A stretch of 64,000 nt of DNA. Origin: Chaunax sp. Z400 (Eukaryota > Chordata > Actinopteri > Lophiiformes > Chaunacidae). The notes under the pieces were generated by a model that was given only the letters and a program-made list of their open reading frames with translations, was not told where the DNA came from and did not search any database. This document shows, piece by piece, positions 1-11,345 of this stretch. Numbering within the stretch: the first letter of the stretch is position 1; every line of letters begins with the position of its first letter. Both the position numbers and the translations under genes were made by a program. Location: contig CM075184.1 of the NCBI GenBank assembly GCA_037577475.1, positions 9,381,594 through 9,445,593 on the forward strand, given 5' to 3'.

Positions 1-1431
1 ATATGTCACATATTGTCGCATATGTGGCCACATCCTTTTCTAACCAGTGCTTGTTTGTGTGACAGAGTGTGTTTTAGTGCATCTCTATCTGAATGGTGTT
101 GTGTTTTACTCCAACAGGCTGAATGTTAATACAAAGTTTCCGTTGGAGGATCAGCATCTTAATGGATGGGTTTAAGTAAAGCTCAAAAAGCTAACTTTTA
201 ATGTGTCAGATAGAAAGGGAAAAAGAGAGACAGTGGGTTGAAATACCATTACCTAACTGTTCACTGCTTCATGCTGAAAGACGACAAGTTTTCATTTCCG
301 GGCTTACAGCAGGCGGCGAGCCCGGCTCAGCTCGGTGTCTCAAGCGTGAGAAACGCAGCATCCTTTTGGTTGTCTGTGGCTCGGTTGAAGTCTTTTAATC
401 TTTTTGGAGTGGTGAGTCCTGATGGAGCCTTGACCTCCCTCCATCTGCTCACATTATCCCTGTAATCCCATCTCATTCTCTCAGTCTCTCTCTCCGTCTC
501 GCTTCCTCTCCCTCTCTCTTGCTCTGCTACTTTCTTGCTCTTATTTTCACGCTCACTCCAGGGATTTATTTGAGTGGAGGCACATTTTACAATAGTGAGA
601 GGAAGAGAGTGTTTGACATGATTCTTAGAGGGACGGAAGTGTGTCTGTCCGTGAGGCTAGTGTGTGTGTGTGTGTCTAGTTAAATCACATTATGGGGACT
701 CACCACAGGTTTTGGGATGAAACACTGGCCCCACAAAGAAAATATCATTTTAGCCTTAAGAGGTGTTTTTTTGCATTTAGGTTGGAAATGGTTCAAATGA
801 GGGGGATGTCCAGGGATTGGATAAAAGTCAGTGACATTTCCTACAGTAAGTGATTCTAACGAGCTTGTGTGCACAAATGAATGTCCCTCAGGTTTTTCTT
901 CTTCATCGTTTTCACCAAGGTTTCCTCCAAATGCACAGATGGTCTTCATTTTAAATAGCATTACTCCTGCTTTGTTCAATTTTCCTAACACAAAACTGCA
1001 TGTATTTGTGCACATCAAGCCTTTGATTTGCAGAATGCTTTTTTTCTGTCAAGTCATTAAATTAAAGAATGAGTGTTCCACTCAGTTTCCCACAAAGGTT
1101 CTTCCTCAAAAACAGCCAATAGAACGCTGGTCTTTGATTGCAGTGACTCCTCCTAATATTTAAAGAAGTGATTAATTTAGTTAGTTACTTGTGACAGTGG
1201 TGGTGGTCTGCTTTGACCTGTTGGGGTGAGAGAGATAGAGAGAGAAACTTCAGCTCCTCAGTCTGTATTATGTTCAGATGTAACATTTATTTCATTGGAT
1301 GAGAGGAGTTGCAGCGAGGTGGTTGGTGAGGATGGTGTACAATGTGCAGGACTTTGATTAAATTAAGGAAAGATCGTGCTTTTCTTTAAATGTTTCAGAA
1401 AACAAATGAAATACGTAATCTGTCACTCTTT
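1..1431. other. Unique non-coding DNA with a short TG-associated repeat
   Basis: No gene is recognised. A short TG run at about 660-677 is followed by a 'tggggact...ggcccca' segment, resembling the microsatellite-linked 'tggggac' repeats common in fish. Reading frames on both strands of 680-1160 lack any recognisable domain and look like chance. The rest is AT-rich unique sequence. Confidence 0.5.
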
Positions 1432-1469
1432 CACTATATACAGTATATATATATATACTGTATATAGTG

Positions 1470-1545
<76 letters not shown>

Positions 1546-1553
1546 TGTATATA

Positions 1554-1603
<50 letters not shown>

Positions 1604-1655
1604 TACACTGTATATAGTGATATATATATATACTGTGTGTGTGTATATATATGAC
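1432..1655. repeat. (TA)n microsatellite with higher-order palindromes
   Basis: About 220 bp of nearly pure alternating TA. The word 'actgtatatagtgatata' recurs three times (near 1457, 1544 and 1607), and the first copy faces an inverted copy (cactatatacagtatata, from about 1433), so the left end is itself a perfect palindrome. The tract ends in a short GTGTGTGT run. Translations on both strands are only YI-dipeptide repeats and are not genes. Such tracts can extrude cruciforms and are hard to assemble, so the length is uncertain. Confidence 0.95.
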
Positions 1656-3169
1656 TGCCATGTAGTTCATTAATAACTCATAATGTTACTAGAAAACGTA
1701 ATTGGCCTGCATTACATTTTCTTGACAAATGTATTTCCTGTTGCAAATGAGTTCTATTTAAACATAATTAGTCGGAGACGGGGCTGCGCTGCACAAGAGA
1801 CAACTGTAACCTTTTAGCTTATGACTATGCTGCCTTCTTCTGTGGCAGACACACTCTTCTGGACACATGATCTGCCAGTGAATATGGCAGCTTATATGAC
1901 AAATTCCAGACTAATTAAGTTTATATTGATATACTGTGAGCACATTTTTAAACAGATTTTAAATGGTGTAAATACTAAGATAAGAGGAATAGAGTAACAG
2001 GTATGGAATATTAATCTAATACTTGTGTGTGTTTTGATGAGAATTTGGCCTGAAAACTATGTTGTCTGACTTGAGCTGAGCAGCTGAAGTCCAGACTAGA
2101 ATGTGACACAGTACCAAAACTGTAAATGTGGAGTCAGGTTTCTGACAGAGGCGATGGCAGATTTTTATGCATCTAAATGAAAGATATCCAAAGAAAATCC
2201 TGCAGCATTGATAACTTTTTGTTTTATTCACAGCTCATTTACATTCTTGTACTGCATTACCACGTGAGCTGCTGAGATTGAATCACATTGATTGACAAAC
2301 CTAAACAACAAGCTGGGTTTTCTCAGTAGGATTAGCAAGCTATTACTACAGGGAGTCATAGTGTGGATGTGAAAAATGTTGCTCCAGATTACTGCAGTAT
2401 TTAAATACAGCCTTTTGACACTTCCCAGCTTTAGTCACGGATGTGTTACAAATCATTTACACATCCTTTTGCAAGCGATGTGACACACTGTAGCATCAGT
2501 GTGTTGACAGGTTGAATTCTTTTGAATTGTTTCATGTTGCCAGTCATCTCCTGTTACGCTCATATCAAGTCTAAGAATGTGGTCGTACATTTATACGTGG
2601 AAAAAAAAACAACCTTCATGCCATTTTAACGTTTAACAGTCCATGTGAGCTTCCTGGTATCAGGGGATTAAAGTTAAAGTAGTGCCATCTTCATTGCATA
2701 CAATGGTCACTTAGTAATCTTTAAAATGTCTAGAATGTCTAGGTGAGGCATAATATGTTTTACTTCTTAATACAATCATGCTTTTAAAGAAACTGAATGA
2801 ATAATAACTACAACTTTAAACATGTATAAAATAAAATACTCCCTTAGTTAATTTCCCCAACGTATCTGATTATACATAATGCATTTTTTCATCTTCACCG
2901 CTGTCCACTGATTGGTTGGTTGACTGGTTTCTTTTGCTTCTTTGTGTATCAGCAGGATCACACAAAGACTAATAGAAGGATTTCCATAAACCCCAGATAA
3001 AGGGTCAAAGCTACAAAGTTTTTCCCACTTGCTAGATAAAGTATTTTTTTAACATTTCCCCTAATTATATAAACTTTTCACCTGATTTCTATGACAATTT
3101 GTGGAGGGTTTGGGCAAAGATCTGGAATGAGGGGCGGATCCAGGAAGTGTCCATAACATTGTGGGTTGG
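1656..3169. other. Unique AT-rich DNA, nothing recognised
   Basis: No repeat family, RNA gene or convincing reading frame was seen. The longest open stretch is a 71-codon frame on the minus strand near 2016-2231, with no motif. Confidence 0.5.
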
Positions 3170-3193
3170 ACATACAGAACTGTACAACGTAAT

Positions 3194-3302
3194 CGCAGTT
3201 CTCTGAATGGAACTCTCTCCACAGCTTTTGCATATTCCTTATGCATTGGGAAGTATCCCCAGCTGACAGATGACATGGATAATTCTGTAAAACACATGGC
3301 TG
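3194..3302. repeat. Left inverted terminal repeat of the DIRS-like element
   Basis: It matches the reverse complement of about 4936-5060 through several shared blocks in collinear order, with indels and substitutions that suggest an old copy. Confidence 0.7.
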
Positions 3303-3450
3303 GCATGCACAGATTATGTACATACCACATATACAACACATACATACACATATACAACACATATACATTCTATAAAATGCACAGGTATGCATCGTCACTC
3401 TCGTTTTCTTACACAAAATCTGAGCGACCTCGAGGTGGAGACATGTCTTT

Positions 3451-3551
3451 ACTCAGAGAATTGAGGTTACAACATAACCTACAGTAACCCACAGTTTTGT
3501 ATCATATAGACAATCTCTTCACATCTGTTGCATATTCCATATGTGCATCGA
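3451..3551. repeat. Candidate internal complementary region of the DIRS-like element
   Basis: It contains 'agagaattgaggttacaac' followed by a diverged version of the terminal word 'ttgcatattccatatg'. In the DIRS life cycle such a region, complementary to both ends, is thought to allow circle formation. Placement just beyond the recombinase remnant fits that role. Confidence 0.5.
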
Positions 3552-3587
3552 CTCTGTAAGACACCTTGCAAAGAGAGCAGAGCTGTT

Positions 3588-4373
3588 TCAGGATCCCCAA
3601 ACCATCACAAGTCCATGCTGCAAAGACAATACTACAAATGTAAATATATTTATACAAATGCTAACTAGAGTGTCACTGACCCTGCAAGAAACAAAGGCAA
3701 GCAACCATAGGGGTGAGAGGGTCGCCACCTGACACAGGCCAGTCAGGCCACCAGCCTCTCTGTGTAACCTCTGGTGGGAAACCACGGACACCTGAGTTGC
3801 ATGCAAAACAAACTCCACAAAGGGAGCGGATGCAGTCATTATCAGTTGGTAGAACCAGGAAAATGTAGATGGTCGCCATCTACATTTTCCTGGTTGCTGC
3901 TGCACAGACGTCAGCTAGCGATGCCTCTTTCCACACTGTTGAGGATGTTGTAATCCACGAGTTGAGTGTGTCTGCACACCAGGCCCGGGTGTATGACACA
4001 AGTGCCTTAACATGGCAAAGTGGGGGCAGTCTCTGCCTCTGATCTCCGTCTGCTTGTGGGGAGATGGAGGGAAAAATCTCGACTGTTTGGTTGAGTTGGC
4101 CATCTGAGAGAACCTTAGAGAGAATCGCTGGAGTAGGACCTAAAACTGCAAATCTCCTCATCATCCTCCTCAAACATCATCCAATGGTATGAGTATGCTG
4201 TTCTTGTAGATGGAGCCCTGAAGAGTCTGTGCCACTGTATGTGGCAGACCCATCTCTAGGAAGCTGGTACTTTCAGGTGCCCAGCTGAGAGCCAAAGTCC
4301 CTGGGTAAATGGATGAAACAGAACCCCTTGGGCTTGTGAAAGCAGATCTCTCTGGACTGGGAGCTGGATTCAC
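3588..4373 (-). pseudogene. Tyrosine recombinase pseudogene of the DIRS-like element
   Basis: DIRS elements integrate with a tyrosine recombinase instead of a DDE integrase. Read on the minus strand, three frames each give part of one. From 4373 down: a proline/serine-rich lead, then 'GLPHTVAQTLQG', the usual start of the DIRS recombinase core. From 4173: 'RFAVLGPTPAILSKVLSD', then 'CHVKALVSYTRA'. The 'HSTRG' box with the catalytic HxxR arginine lies near 4000 in a neighbouring frame, followed by 'WKEASLADVCAAA' and, after a 20-bp inverted duplication (3853-3895), 'TFSWFYQL' with the expected tyrosine. The segment between the first two pieces, carrying the first catalytic arginine, is missing. 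Frameshifts, stops and that deletion make it non-functional. Recognition is from conserved DIRS recombinase wording. Confidence 0.75.
3853..3895. repeat. Perfect 20-bp fold-back (3-nt loop)
   Basis: Arm 3853-3872 and arm 3876-3895 are exact reverse complements, separated by 'tcg'. The right-hand part of the recombinase remnant encodes TFSWFYQL on the minus strand through one arm. The other arm interrupts the expected reading, which indicates a local inverted duplication after the gene had decayed or as part of its decay. Confidence 0.9.
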
Positions 4374-4935
4374 TCAGCAACATGTCGGCATTGTGCTCTG
4401 TAATCGTTCTTTGGCACCCAGCCTGTCCTTTTGCCTCCACCTGCACCTGTTAGCCGACTTCGCCACATAATACCCCATCATTGCGCTATAGAACTGCTGT
4501 ACTTTGGCTCTCATTGCGTTCCACTACCTCCCCTGGGACACTGGCTTTCACCGTGAGATTGCATCTAAGCGTGTTAGCTCGATTACCACGCAATACAGTT
4601 TTGGCATGCTTAACCACCTTAATTTAGTTCTCAGTCGGGACACTAGCTTTCACAGTGAGACTGCACTTAAGTGCGATGACCACACAATATGCTTTGGGTG
4701 GTCTAGGAACAGACTTAAATCCCACAAACAAGATGAGCAACAGCAACCCTGAGAGGACCAATAACCATCTCTCCTCTACATGTGCCGGTGGATGTAAGTC
4801 TATCTCCTAAGTTGATTGCTAATTTTCTGTTACCTTTTTTCTTTCTCTGCTTAACACCACATCTGATTGCTAAGTGGAGATCGAAAAAACCAGAGTGATG
4901 ACGCACACCTCTGCCTTATATAGACTATTCGGTTG

Positions 4936-5060
4936 AGCCAGCGCAGGTGGTGTGTCTTTACAGAATTATCCACATTGTCTGTCTGCTGAAGATAATTCCC
5001 TGTACATACGGAATATGCAAAAGGTGTGGAGAGTTAGTCTCGTCATGATAGAGAACTGAT
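4936..5060. repeat. Right inverted terminal repeat of the DIRS-like element
   Basis: Partner of 3194-3302 in inverted orientation. The minus-strand element starts here. Confidence 0.7.
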
Positions 5061-5062
5061 TT

Positions 5063-6988
5063 GCACAAAACTTTTGGGAGAGGTGGGGCATGGGCCAGGC
5101 AAGCTAAAAGGACATGCAGGATTGTTAGGCCTTGGTGGACACATGCACACTGCTGAGTGTGAGTTCACTTTGGTGCATGTAATTGTGTTCCTAAATCGGC
5201 TGCAGACCCGTTACATTGTTCATCATCATGATAATTCTATTTTAACTGCACCAATTTTCAAAGCACCACCCTGTATGAATAAAATGAAATTTTAGTTTTT
5301 AGTATATAGTACATAGATACTACTTAATAACATTTGTGTAAATGTCAGTTTAGGAATATGCATCATAATTTTTCTAGGAAAATTATGACAAAGAAAAATG
5401 AATATCAGAATATGGTGTGTACTTTTCAAAAGTCTCCCATTTTTAGGAACTCAGAAGTGCTTTTCTGATCATTCCCATTGCTGCTGTATGTATGCGCAGA
5501 CATTTGTGTGCATGTGTGTGTTCTAGATTTTGCGGGGTTTTGGTTAATGAAGAGAAACAGCTGGCTTTAATTAACTGTGAGTTCATCTCACCCAGATCTC
5601 TGACACTCACAACTAAACCAACTGAACTGTGATTTTACACCTTCAAAATGTGCAATGTTTCTCTTTGACATCACACACACACACACACACACAAACACAA
5701 ACACACACACTATCCATTCAAAATACAACATTACTTACTGTGAGTTCCAGGTTACTAAATTACCATTCTATATCCAGACAGAAGGCAGTGAGGAAGGAAT
5801 GCTAGCTCCATATGCTTGTCTTTTGTTTATGGAGATGAAACACAGTCTGCATCCATTTGTTCCTTCAAAGAGCTGAAATAGCATGTACTTGGCCTTCTTG
5901 CACACACGTCTATGCATACACAATTTTAGCCGCAGTTACCCACTCAACCCCAATATAAAGACACTTTCGTATATCTGGCTCCTTCCATTGCATTTCTTTT
6001 CCTATCTGTACAAATATGCACAGCACACACAAACACAAAAAAATAATTGTATCTAGTGATATTCACCCTGGCTAAACTCCATCTCACAGCAGATTTTCAG
6101 TGACTCCCTAATCATGTGCTTTCTTTTCTCCTTTACTCTCTGAAGAACTGAATAACTCTTGTTTTTGTTTTTTTTGGTGTCTTTTATATAAATGGTTCAT
6201 TAAGGAACATCAAAATTTAAAAGTCTGCACACTGGCACTGCATTTATTTAGCTTCTAGAGGCAGCTCCAATTGCTCTTTAAATTTGCAGCATTTTTTGCG
6301 TCCCTGATGGTTGGTACAGAGCCGGCAGAGAAACGGAGAGTCATTGTGAGTTTTCTTAGCTCACATTCACACTGATGACTCCAAGTCTTTCACCAATTCT
6401 TTGCCAACCGCAAATCCAAATTCTCAGCTTCAGATACTGTCAAATGCGCTGTGGGAATGCTGGCTTTTACTGGCACAATTATCTAGTAGAATGGCTGATA
6501 GAGACTGGTCTGCTGTGAGCACAGAGAGGAATGGAAAACACTTTTACTCATACTTAGATACCACTCAGTTGTACAGAGTTGTTAAGACGTTGAAGAGGGA
6601 GTCAAAGGTGTTAAAAAATAAATGCAGAATTCTAGATTTTAATAATAAATAAGGCCAGTTTTCTTAACCAAAACTAAACTATGCTCTAAAATTTGTGAAA
6701 CTAATTTGATGTGTTTAACATGTGAAGCCTGCAGAGGTTTAGAAGTTTATAGACTTTTTAAGGAAAGTTCTACCTTAGGTTGAACCACTAAAACATCAGT
6801 GGCAGTTGGCATCAATCGGAAGCCTGCAGGCCACATCCGACCTGCAGAATATAAGTGAATTCAGAAAATCCACCTGTGGGAGAGGCCACGTCCATCCTGA
6901 GATGGGTCTATTAGCTTGCCAACCTGTGGCAACAAGCTAAATAGTCCTATATTCATAATTCATCCATTCTACTCAGCTTGTGTGTTAG
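5063..6988. other. Unique DNA with a (CA)n tract at 5671-5710
   Basis: An interrupted CA microsatellite occupies about 5671-5710. The remainder is AT-rich unique sequence with no gene, RNA or repeat family recognised. Confidence 0.5.
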
Positions 6989-7345
6989 GGGCCATTTACA
7001 TGATGACCATTTCACCCAAAAACGGAAACCTTTTGTTGCGTTTTGGCCGTCCGTTTACATGAGAACGCCGTTTTCCGGGACTGAAACTTAAAACTTTTGA
7101 AAACGGGCTCCAGAGTGGAAACTTTTCAAAATGCCACCGTACCGTTGTCATGTAAACGGGCAAAAAGCAACCCTTGCTGAAAATGATAATGACACAGCGC
7201 CACTTTGTGCATGCCTATTACGGTTCCTGCCAGCCTCATTCATGTACACAGACAACAAACAGCCTACTATGGCCAGAACAACAACAAAAATACAATGTCG
7301 GACTGTCCGGTTTTTGTTTGTGCTGCAGACTCTATTGAGTAGTTT
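6989..7345. mobile_element. Non-autonomous DNA transposon (MITE-like) fragment
   Basis: It begins 'ggggccatttacatgatgac' and carries the near-inverse 'gttgtcatgtaaacgggc' at about 7146. The words 'aacgg', 'cgttttgg' and 'ccgtttacatgagaacgcc' recur between them. This 'GGCCGTTTACAYGA' end is common in fish non-autonomous class II elements. The superfamily is not assigned and the right boundary is uncertain. A relative lies at about 56857-57520. Confidence 0.5.
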
Positions 7346-8819
7346 AACGCCCCTCCAGTGTAGATTTTTCTGAACTACCACTGATCTTATTCTATAATGT
7401 TTAAAACCATTAAAACCATATTTATAATCAGAGACAACGCACTTAAAGCATTTTAAGTAGAACAGAGATGACAGTTGTATGACACAAGTGCTAGTACAAA
7501 TGACAGCTCGTGGGAAGGAGCAAGTGCAGACAGACTTTGAATAAGCATAGAAGATGAGGATATTATGCTAATGCAAAGGATAACCAAGGAATGTGAGCAT
7601 CTGCTGGTGACCCACGTTATCTTAAATTCACAGAAGGATGAGCTGATGCCGTCGCATCACGAACCTCATGAGTTATACAGAGAAGTTAGTGCTGAGAAGT
7701 CGTGCACCTACATAATAAAAAAGATATTACCTGTGGAAAATAAAGTGCCTTAAACCTTATACTGGGTCAGAGTCACCAAACTTATGTCCTGCTCACCATT
7801 GAAAATGAAGGTACGGCTCTCCTCACATTCATTTGCATACATTATGTGCCTGTTGAGAGTGATAAGACCTATAAGGACCGGTTTGAACAGAATCACTGAG
7901 AGTTATTGAAATGATAGTGAAGTGAATCAAGTGTGGGTACTGAATGTAGTGAAATGATCACAATAAGCTCAAAGACAGAGAAGAGCTGAAGTATAAACAT
8001 TTAATAAAACATGTTTGGGCAACGACAGGAAATAAAAGTAAAACTTCTACTGTACTGTTTCAGGAGTTAACCTTCTACTTCCAGTGAAAGTCTTGACAGG
8101 AATTAATGTAACTTCAAGTTAAAGGTGTTAAAAAAGTAAATGCAACATTTATGTCATTTAATATTTTGAATATATTTGGTGATCATACTAAAATAAGTAA
8201 TGTGATTTCCCTTCGGTCGTATTGTGTTCCTATTTAAAAATAAATGCCAAAAATTACAAGTGGGCGTAATCAATTATTTGTTTTCATTTTTATATCGGAA
8301 TCTGATCACTTTGACATTTGAGGAGGGGGGGAATCAATGCATTAATGCTAGTGGCTAATATAATTATCAATATCCTCCATAGCTAACCTTTTTTTTCCTT
8401 CAGGAAACTTGTAAATATGTAAATATGTGAAGGAAGTAGCACTCCATCATCTGTCGTCTGACGTTTGCAATTTCTCAGTAACTGAGCTTTCATTAACGTA
8501 ATGTACAAAAACTGTACATTTCTACTAACACAGCTGTTAACGGGGCATAAATTGCCGGTCTGTCCAAAGCCAGTATATCTCAGCTGGGGGCGGCACTAAA
8601 ATTAAAGATTAAAGATTTTTGTTGTTACAGTGACATATTTAAAATTTTAGCTAAAGTTTAGGCTGAGGGTTGAATATTGGCAAGACTTCAGTCACACACT
8701 TAGATATATAACTTGGATTTATGTAACTTAGTACAAAAGTTAGATAGTAGTTTATTACAGCAGGTGATATGTGATAATTACAGGCAATCATATGCAATAA
8801 TTTGGCTACAGTAGATGAT
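7346..8819. other. Unique AT-rich DNA, nothing recognised
   Basis: No gene or repeat family is recognised. A short G-run (about 8322-8331) and scattered A/T runs are the only compositional features. Confidence 0.5.
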
Positions 8820-9234
8820 ATGTGACAATTAGTCTGTCAGAAAGTCTTTGGCGCTTAGACTCTTCAAGTTGAGATAGAAGGACATCTGCCCTGAGCAGCA
8901 ACAAGATAAATCCTCTCCACCAGCCACTGGTGGTGGTGGCCGATGACTCTGCTAGGACTGATGAGGCTGATGAAATGATGAAGTTGGTGAATCTGTGAAG
9001 ACTGGACGGTGATGGGGAGGTGGGGGTGTTCATAACAGCAGCATGAATGAACTAGAGGCACAGAGAGAATCATAAAGAGACAGCAGGCAAGTTGATAGGC
9101 TGACAATGAAGGTGTGTTGCTGTGCTTTTGGATGGATGTGACCAGCTGATGAGAGCAGCTGATTTCTCATATGACAGCCCCAGACAATGACAGCAGGATA
9201 TTAAGACGAGAGGTGTGGATGACAGGATGTCATG
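8820..9234 (-). repeat. Unclassified dispersed repeat, copy 1 (inverted relative to copy 2)
   Basis: The reverse complement of this block aligns along its length with 59234-59672. Shared words in order include the start ('atcctgtcat' with 'aacacctct'/'acacctct'), 'atcagctggtcacatc', 'atgattctctctg', 'tcacagattcaccaactt', 'cagcctc', 'agcagagtcat' and 'ggccaccaccaccag'. By eye the copies agree at roughly two-thirds to three-quarters of positions, with indels. Both can be read as short peptides with 'ILSVPLV' and 'RVIGHHH', but the frames break differently, so coding is doubtful. I do not recognise the family and saw no terminal repeats or target duplication. Confidence 0.7.
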
Positions 9235-10519
9235 AGAAATAAACTATGTCATACGTTTGCAAAGGGATATTCTCCCTGACTGAATTCTTAGTTTCTCTTC
9301 TGTTGAGTTTCATTTTACGGACATGTGAGCTGCTCTGTTAGGCTGTACTGAGGCGAAGCAGTAGCATGCTATTTTGGAATTATCACAAAACACAACGCAC
9401 AACTGAAGTTGTTGGGAATGTCATTGTTTTTTTATTAATACATAATAATTTCTATAAATGTCAGTGGATCACCAAATTAGAAGGGGACCATGAATGTTTC
9501 CACCAGTTTTCATGGCATCAATCCAACACATATTTCAGTCTGTTAATCACGCTCCCATTCCAAGAGCATGTTTGAAATATAGCATGACATCATTGACCAG
9601 GTATTTAAATCATATCACCAGATCTGAAGGGAAATGTAACACATCCACAATCTTACCTTCCTCAGCTGTATATTAGTGTCAGAGCTGTATCTATTAATAT
9701 ATCCTTCTTTCAAAGTGTGAAAATGGATTGCTCTCACATTTCATGCGCATACTGTATTCATCATTTTCAATATAACATGCTACAATTTTTTTTTACAATT
9801 TTTTTACCACTGAAGGACCAGGCTGAGCCTTGACCAGGTTGAGAAAGGCAAAGTGGGAAAGTGTCTTGAGGATCAGGAATCCAAGTCATAGCCAGTGTCC
9901 TTTTTGAAAGTAATATGAGGAACCAATATGAAGACAATTGATGAACTGGTTAGTAACATGGCCTACTGGTGTAGTAATGATCAAGGACTGGACCCGACAG
10001 TGTGATAGCCATAAGTGAAGCCCTGGAGGCTGCTTTACAGAGACTTTCAGTGCTGGCAGCCTGACTGAGGAGATGTAGCAGAGAAGCAGAGGCCCAGGAG
10101 ATAAATGAGCTGTTCTAAGGGAACAGGTCTGGTTTGAAAAAGGGACATATGGTGGGTTGGGCTGTTCAACTTCAGTTAAAGAGATGCAGCAAACAACAGC
10201 AGTTTGAGCAGTGCACCACAGGGCCTTAACCATATACCGAATGTTCCATTCAATACTCTGTATGATACAGTATGTCTACTTTTAATTTTGAAAAAAAGCC
10301 TTGAAAATAGTTTTCATGTCTTAGAAAACAATTTTAATACAATTATAATTATGTTTCTACAATTACGTGTAATTCTAGACCAATGCCCTGATCTCCACAG
10401 TGGCACAGCCAGAATATTTACCATTGGGTGGCCAGGATGGCACCAGTGGTCATTTTAGAGTGCCATGAAAATATTTTTTTTATAAAAATAAAATACAAGG
10501 AAATAAGATATTGAGCACA
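9235..10519. other. Unique DNA, nothing recognised
   Basis: A 115-codon minus-strand open frame spans 9886-10233 but has no recognisable domain. No RNA gene or repeat family was identified. Confidence 0.4.
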
Positions 10520-10574
10520 ATGCATATTCTGCGCAATGCACAAAAAAATATTGTGCATTGCGCATAATATGCAT
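10520..10574. repeat. Near-perfect 24-bp hairpin (7-nt loop)
   Basis: Arm 10520-10543 pairs with arm 10551-10574 at 23 of 24 positions around the loop 'aaaaata'. The arms contain the word 'tgcgcaatgcac' and its complement. No transcript evidence is available, and it is not a known microRNA that I can recognise. Confidence 0.9.
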
Positions 10575-11109
10575 AAACCAGAACTCAATGGAAGAAGAGA
10601 TCTTGTATCTCAACAGGACATTCCAGGCCAAATAAAGGATACTTATACATACATATATACAACTAAATACATTTCCTTAAACATGTTGGTTCCATTGGTA
10701 TCATTAGTCGGAAACAATGGATATCATATTAACAAGAGAGAGTTATACAGCATAAGGATTTTATAAACACATTTTCAAGGATGCAAATTATTGTCTAATA
10801 ATCGTTATCCACAAAATCTCATAACATACCCAGTTATCATTTTTGTCAATGTTGGACACCCCTATGATGAAATAGATCAAATAAAAATTTAGGGTATAAA
10901 ACTTTATTTTTTTCTTATTCCTTCAGGTTCCACCTGTAAGTGTCCTAACCCACAAAGTATAACTACTGTTCAGTTTTATTACAGCCGGTCTTTCTGTTCA
11001 GTTTTATTTCTCTCATATAATAAATACGCCCATGCAAAATGCAGAATATATCAATATTATCATGATTATAATACGCAAAGTTACCTTAATAAATATTACT
11101 AGGAAATTG
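10575..11109. other. AT-rich unique DNA, nothing recognised
   Basis: No gene, RNA or repeat family was identified. Confidence 0.5.
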
Positions 11110-11345
11110 CATATTCAAGAAAAGCCTATCCCAGCTGACTCTGGGCGTAGAAAGACAAACAACCATTCACATTCACACCTATGGTCAATTTAGAGTCACC
11201 AATTCACCTCAACAGCATGTTTTTGGAAGAGGAAGCCGGAGAACCAGGAAGGAACCCACGCAAACACTGGGAGAACATACAAAATCCACAGAGAAAAGTT
11301 CCAGGTCCTCAGGTGGATTTGAACCCACCTCTTCCCACCTCCAAA
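11110..11345 (-). repeat. SINE-like dispersed repeat, copy 1 (body, head degraded)
   Basis: On the minus strand it reads 'gggttcaaatccacc', then 'ctgtggattttgtatgttc', 'cccagtgtttgcgtgggtt', 'ccaaaaacatgctgttgagg', 'ttggtgactctaaattgacc', 'tgtgaatggttg' and 'agtcagctgggataggc'. This is the order of a very abundant teleost repeat with a tRNA-like head and this body. The B-box-like 'GGTTCAAATCC' is present but the head beyond it is replaced by unrelated sequence. A second copy lies at 54185-54395 in the same orientation. Confidence 0.8.

Larger units (their letters stand above)
3170..5062 (-). mobile_element. DIRS1-like retrotransposon remnant, internally deleted
   Basis: The two ends are inverted copies of one another. 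The left end (about 3194-3302) and the reverse complement of the right end (about 4936-5060) share 'agttctct', 'ctctccaca', 'ttttgcatattcc', a ctgaca/cagaca word and 'ggataattctgtaaa' in the same order. A third related copy lies inside at about 3451-3551 (gaattgaggttacaac, then gttgcatattccatatg), the place expected for the internal complementary region of DIRS elements. Minus-strand translation between the ends gives broken pieces of a DIRS tyrosine recombinase. No gag or reverse transcriptase is left; an intact DIRS element is several kb, so most of the interior is lost. DIRS elements make no target duplication and none was seen. The family call is firm; the exact ends are approximate. Confidence 0.8.

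Noticed and set aside
1376..1673. Several long YI-repeat reading frames on both strands
   Set aside because: Translation of a TA microsatellite.
9886..10233. 115-codon minus-strand frame
   Set aside because: No recognisable domain, signal peptide or splice partners; length is within chance for this much sequence.
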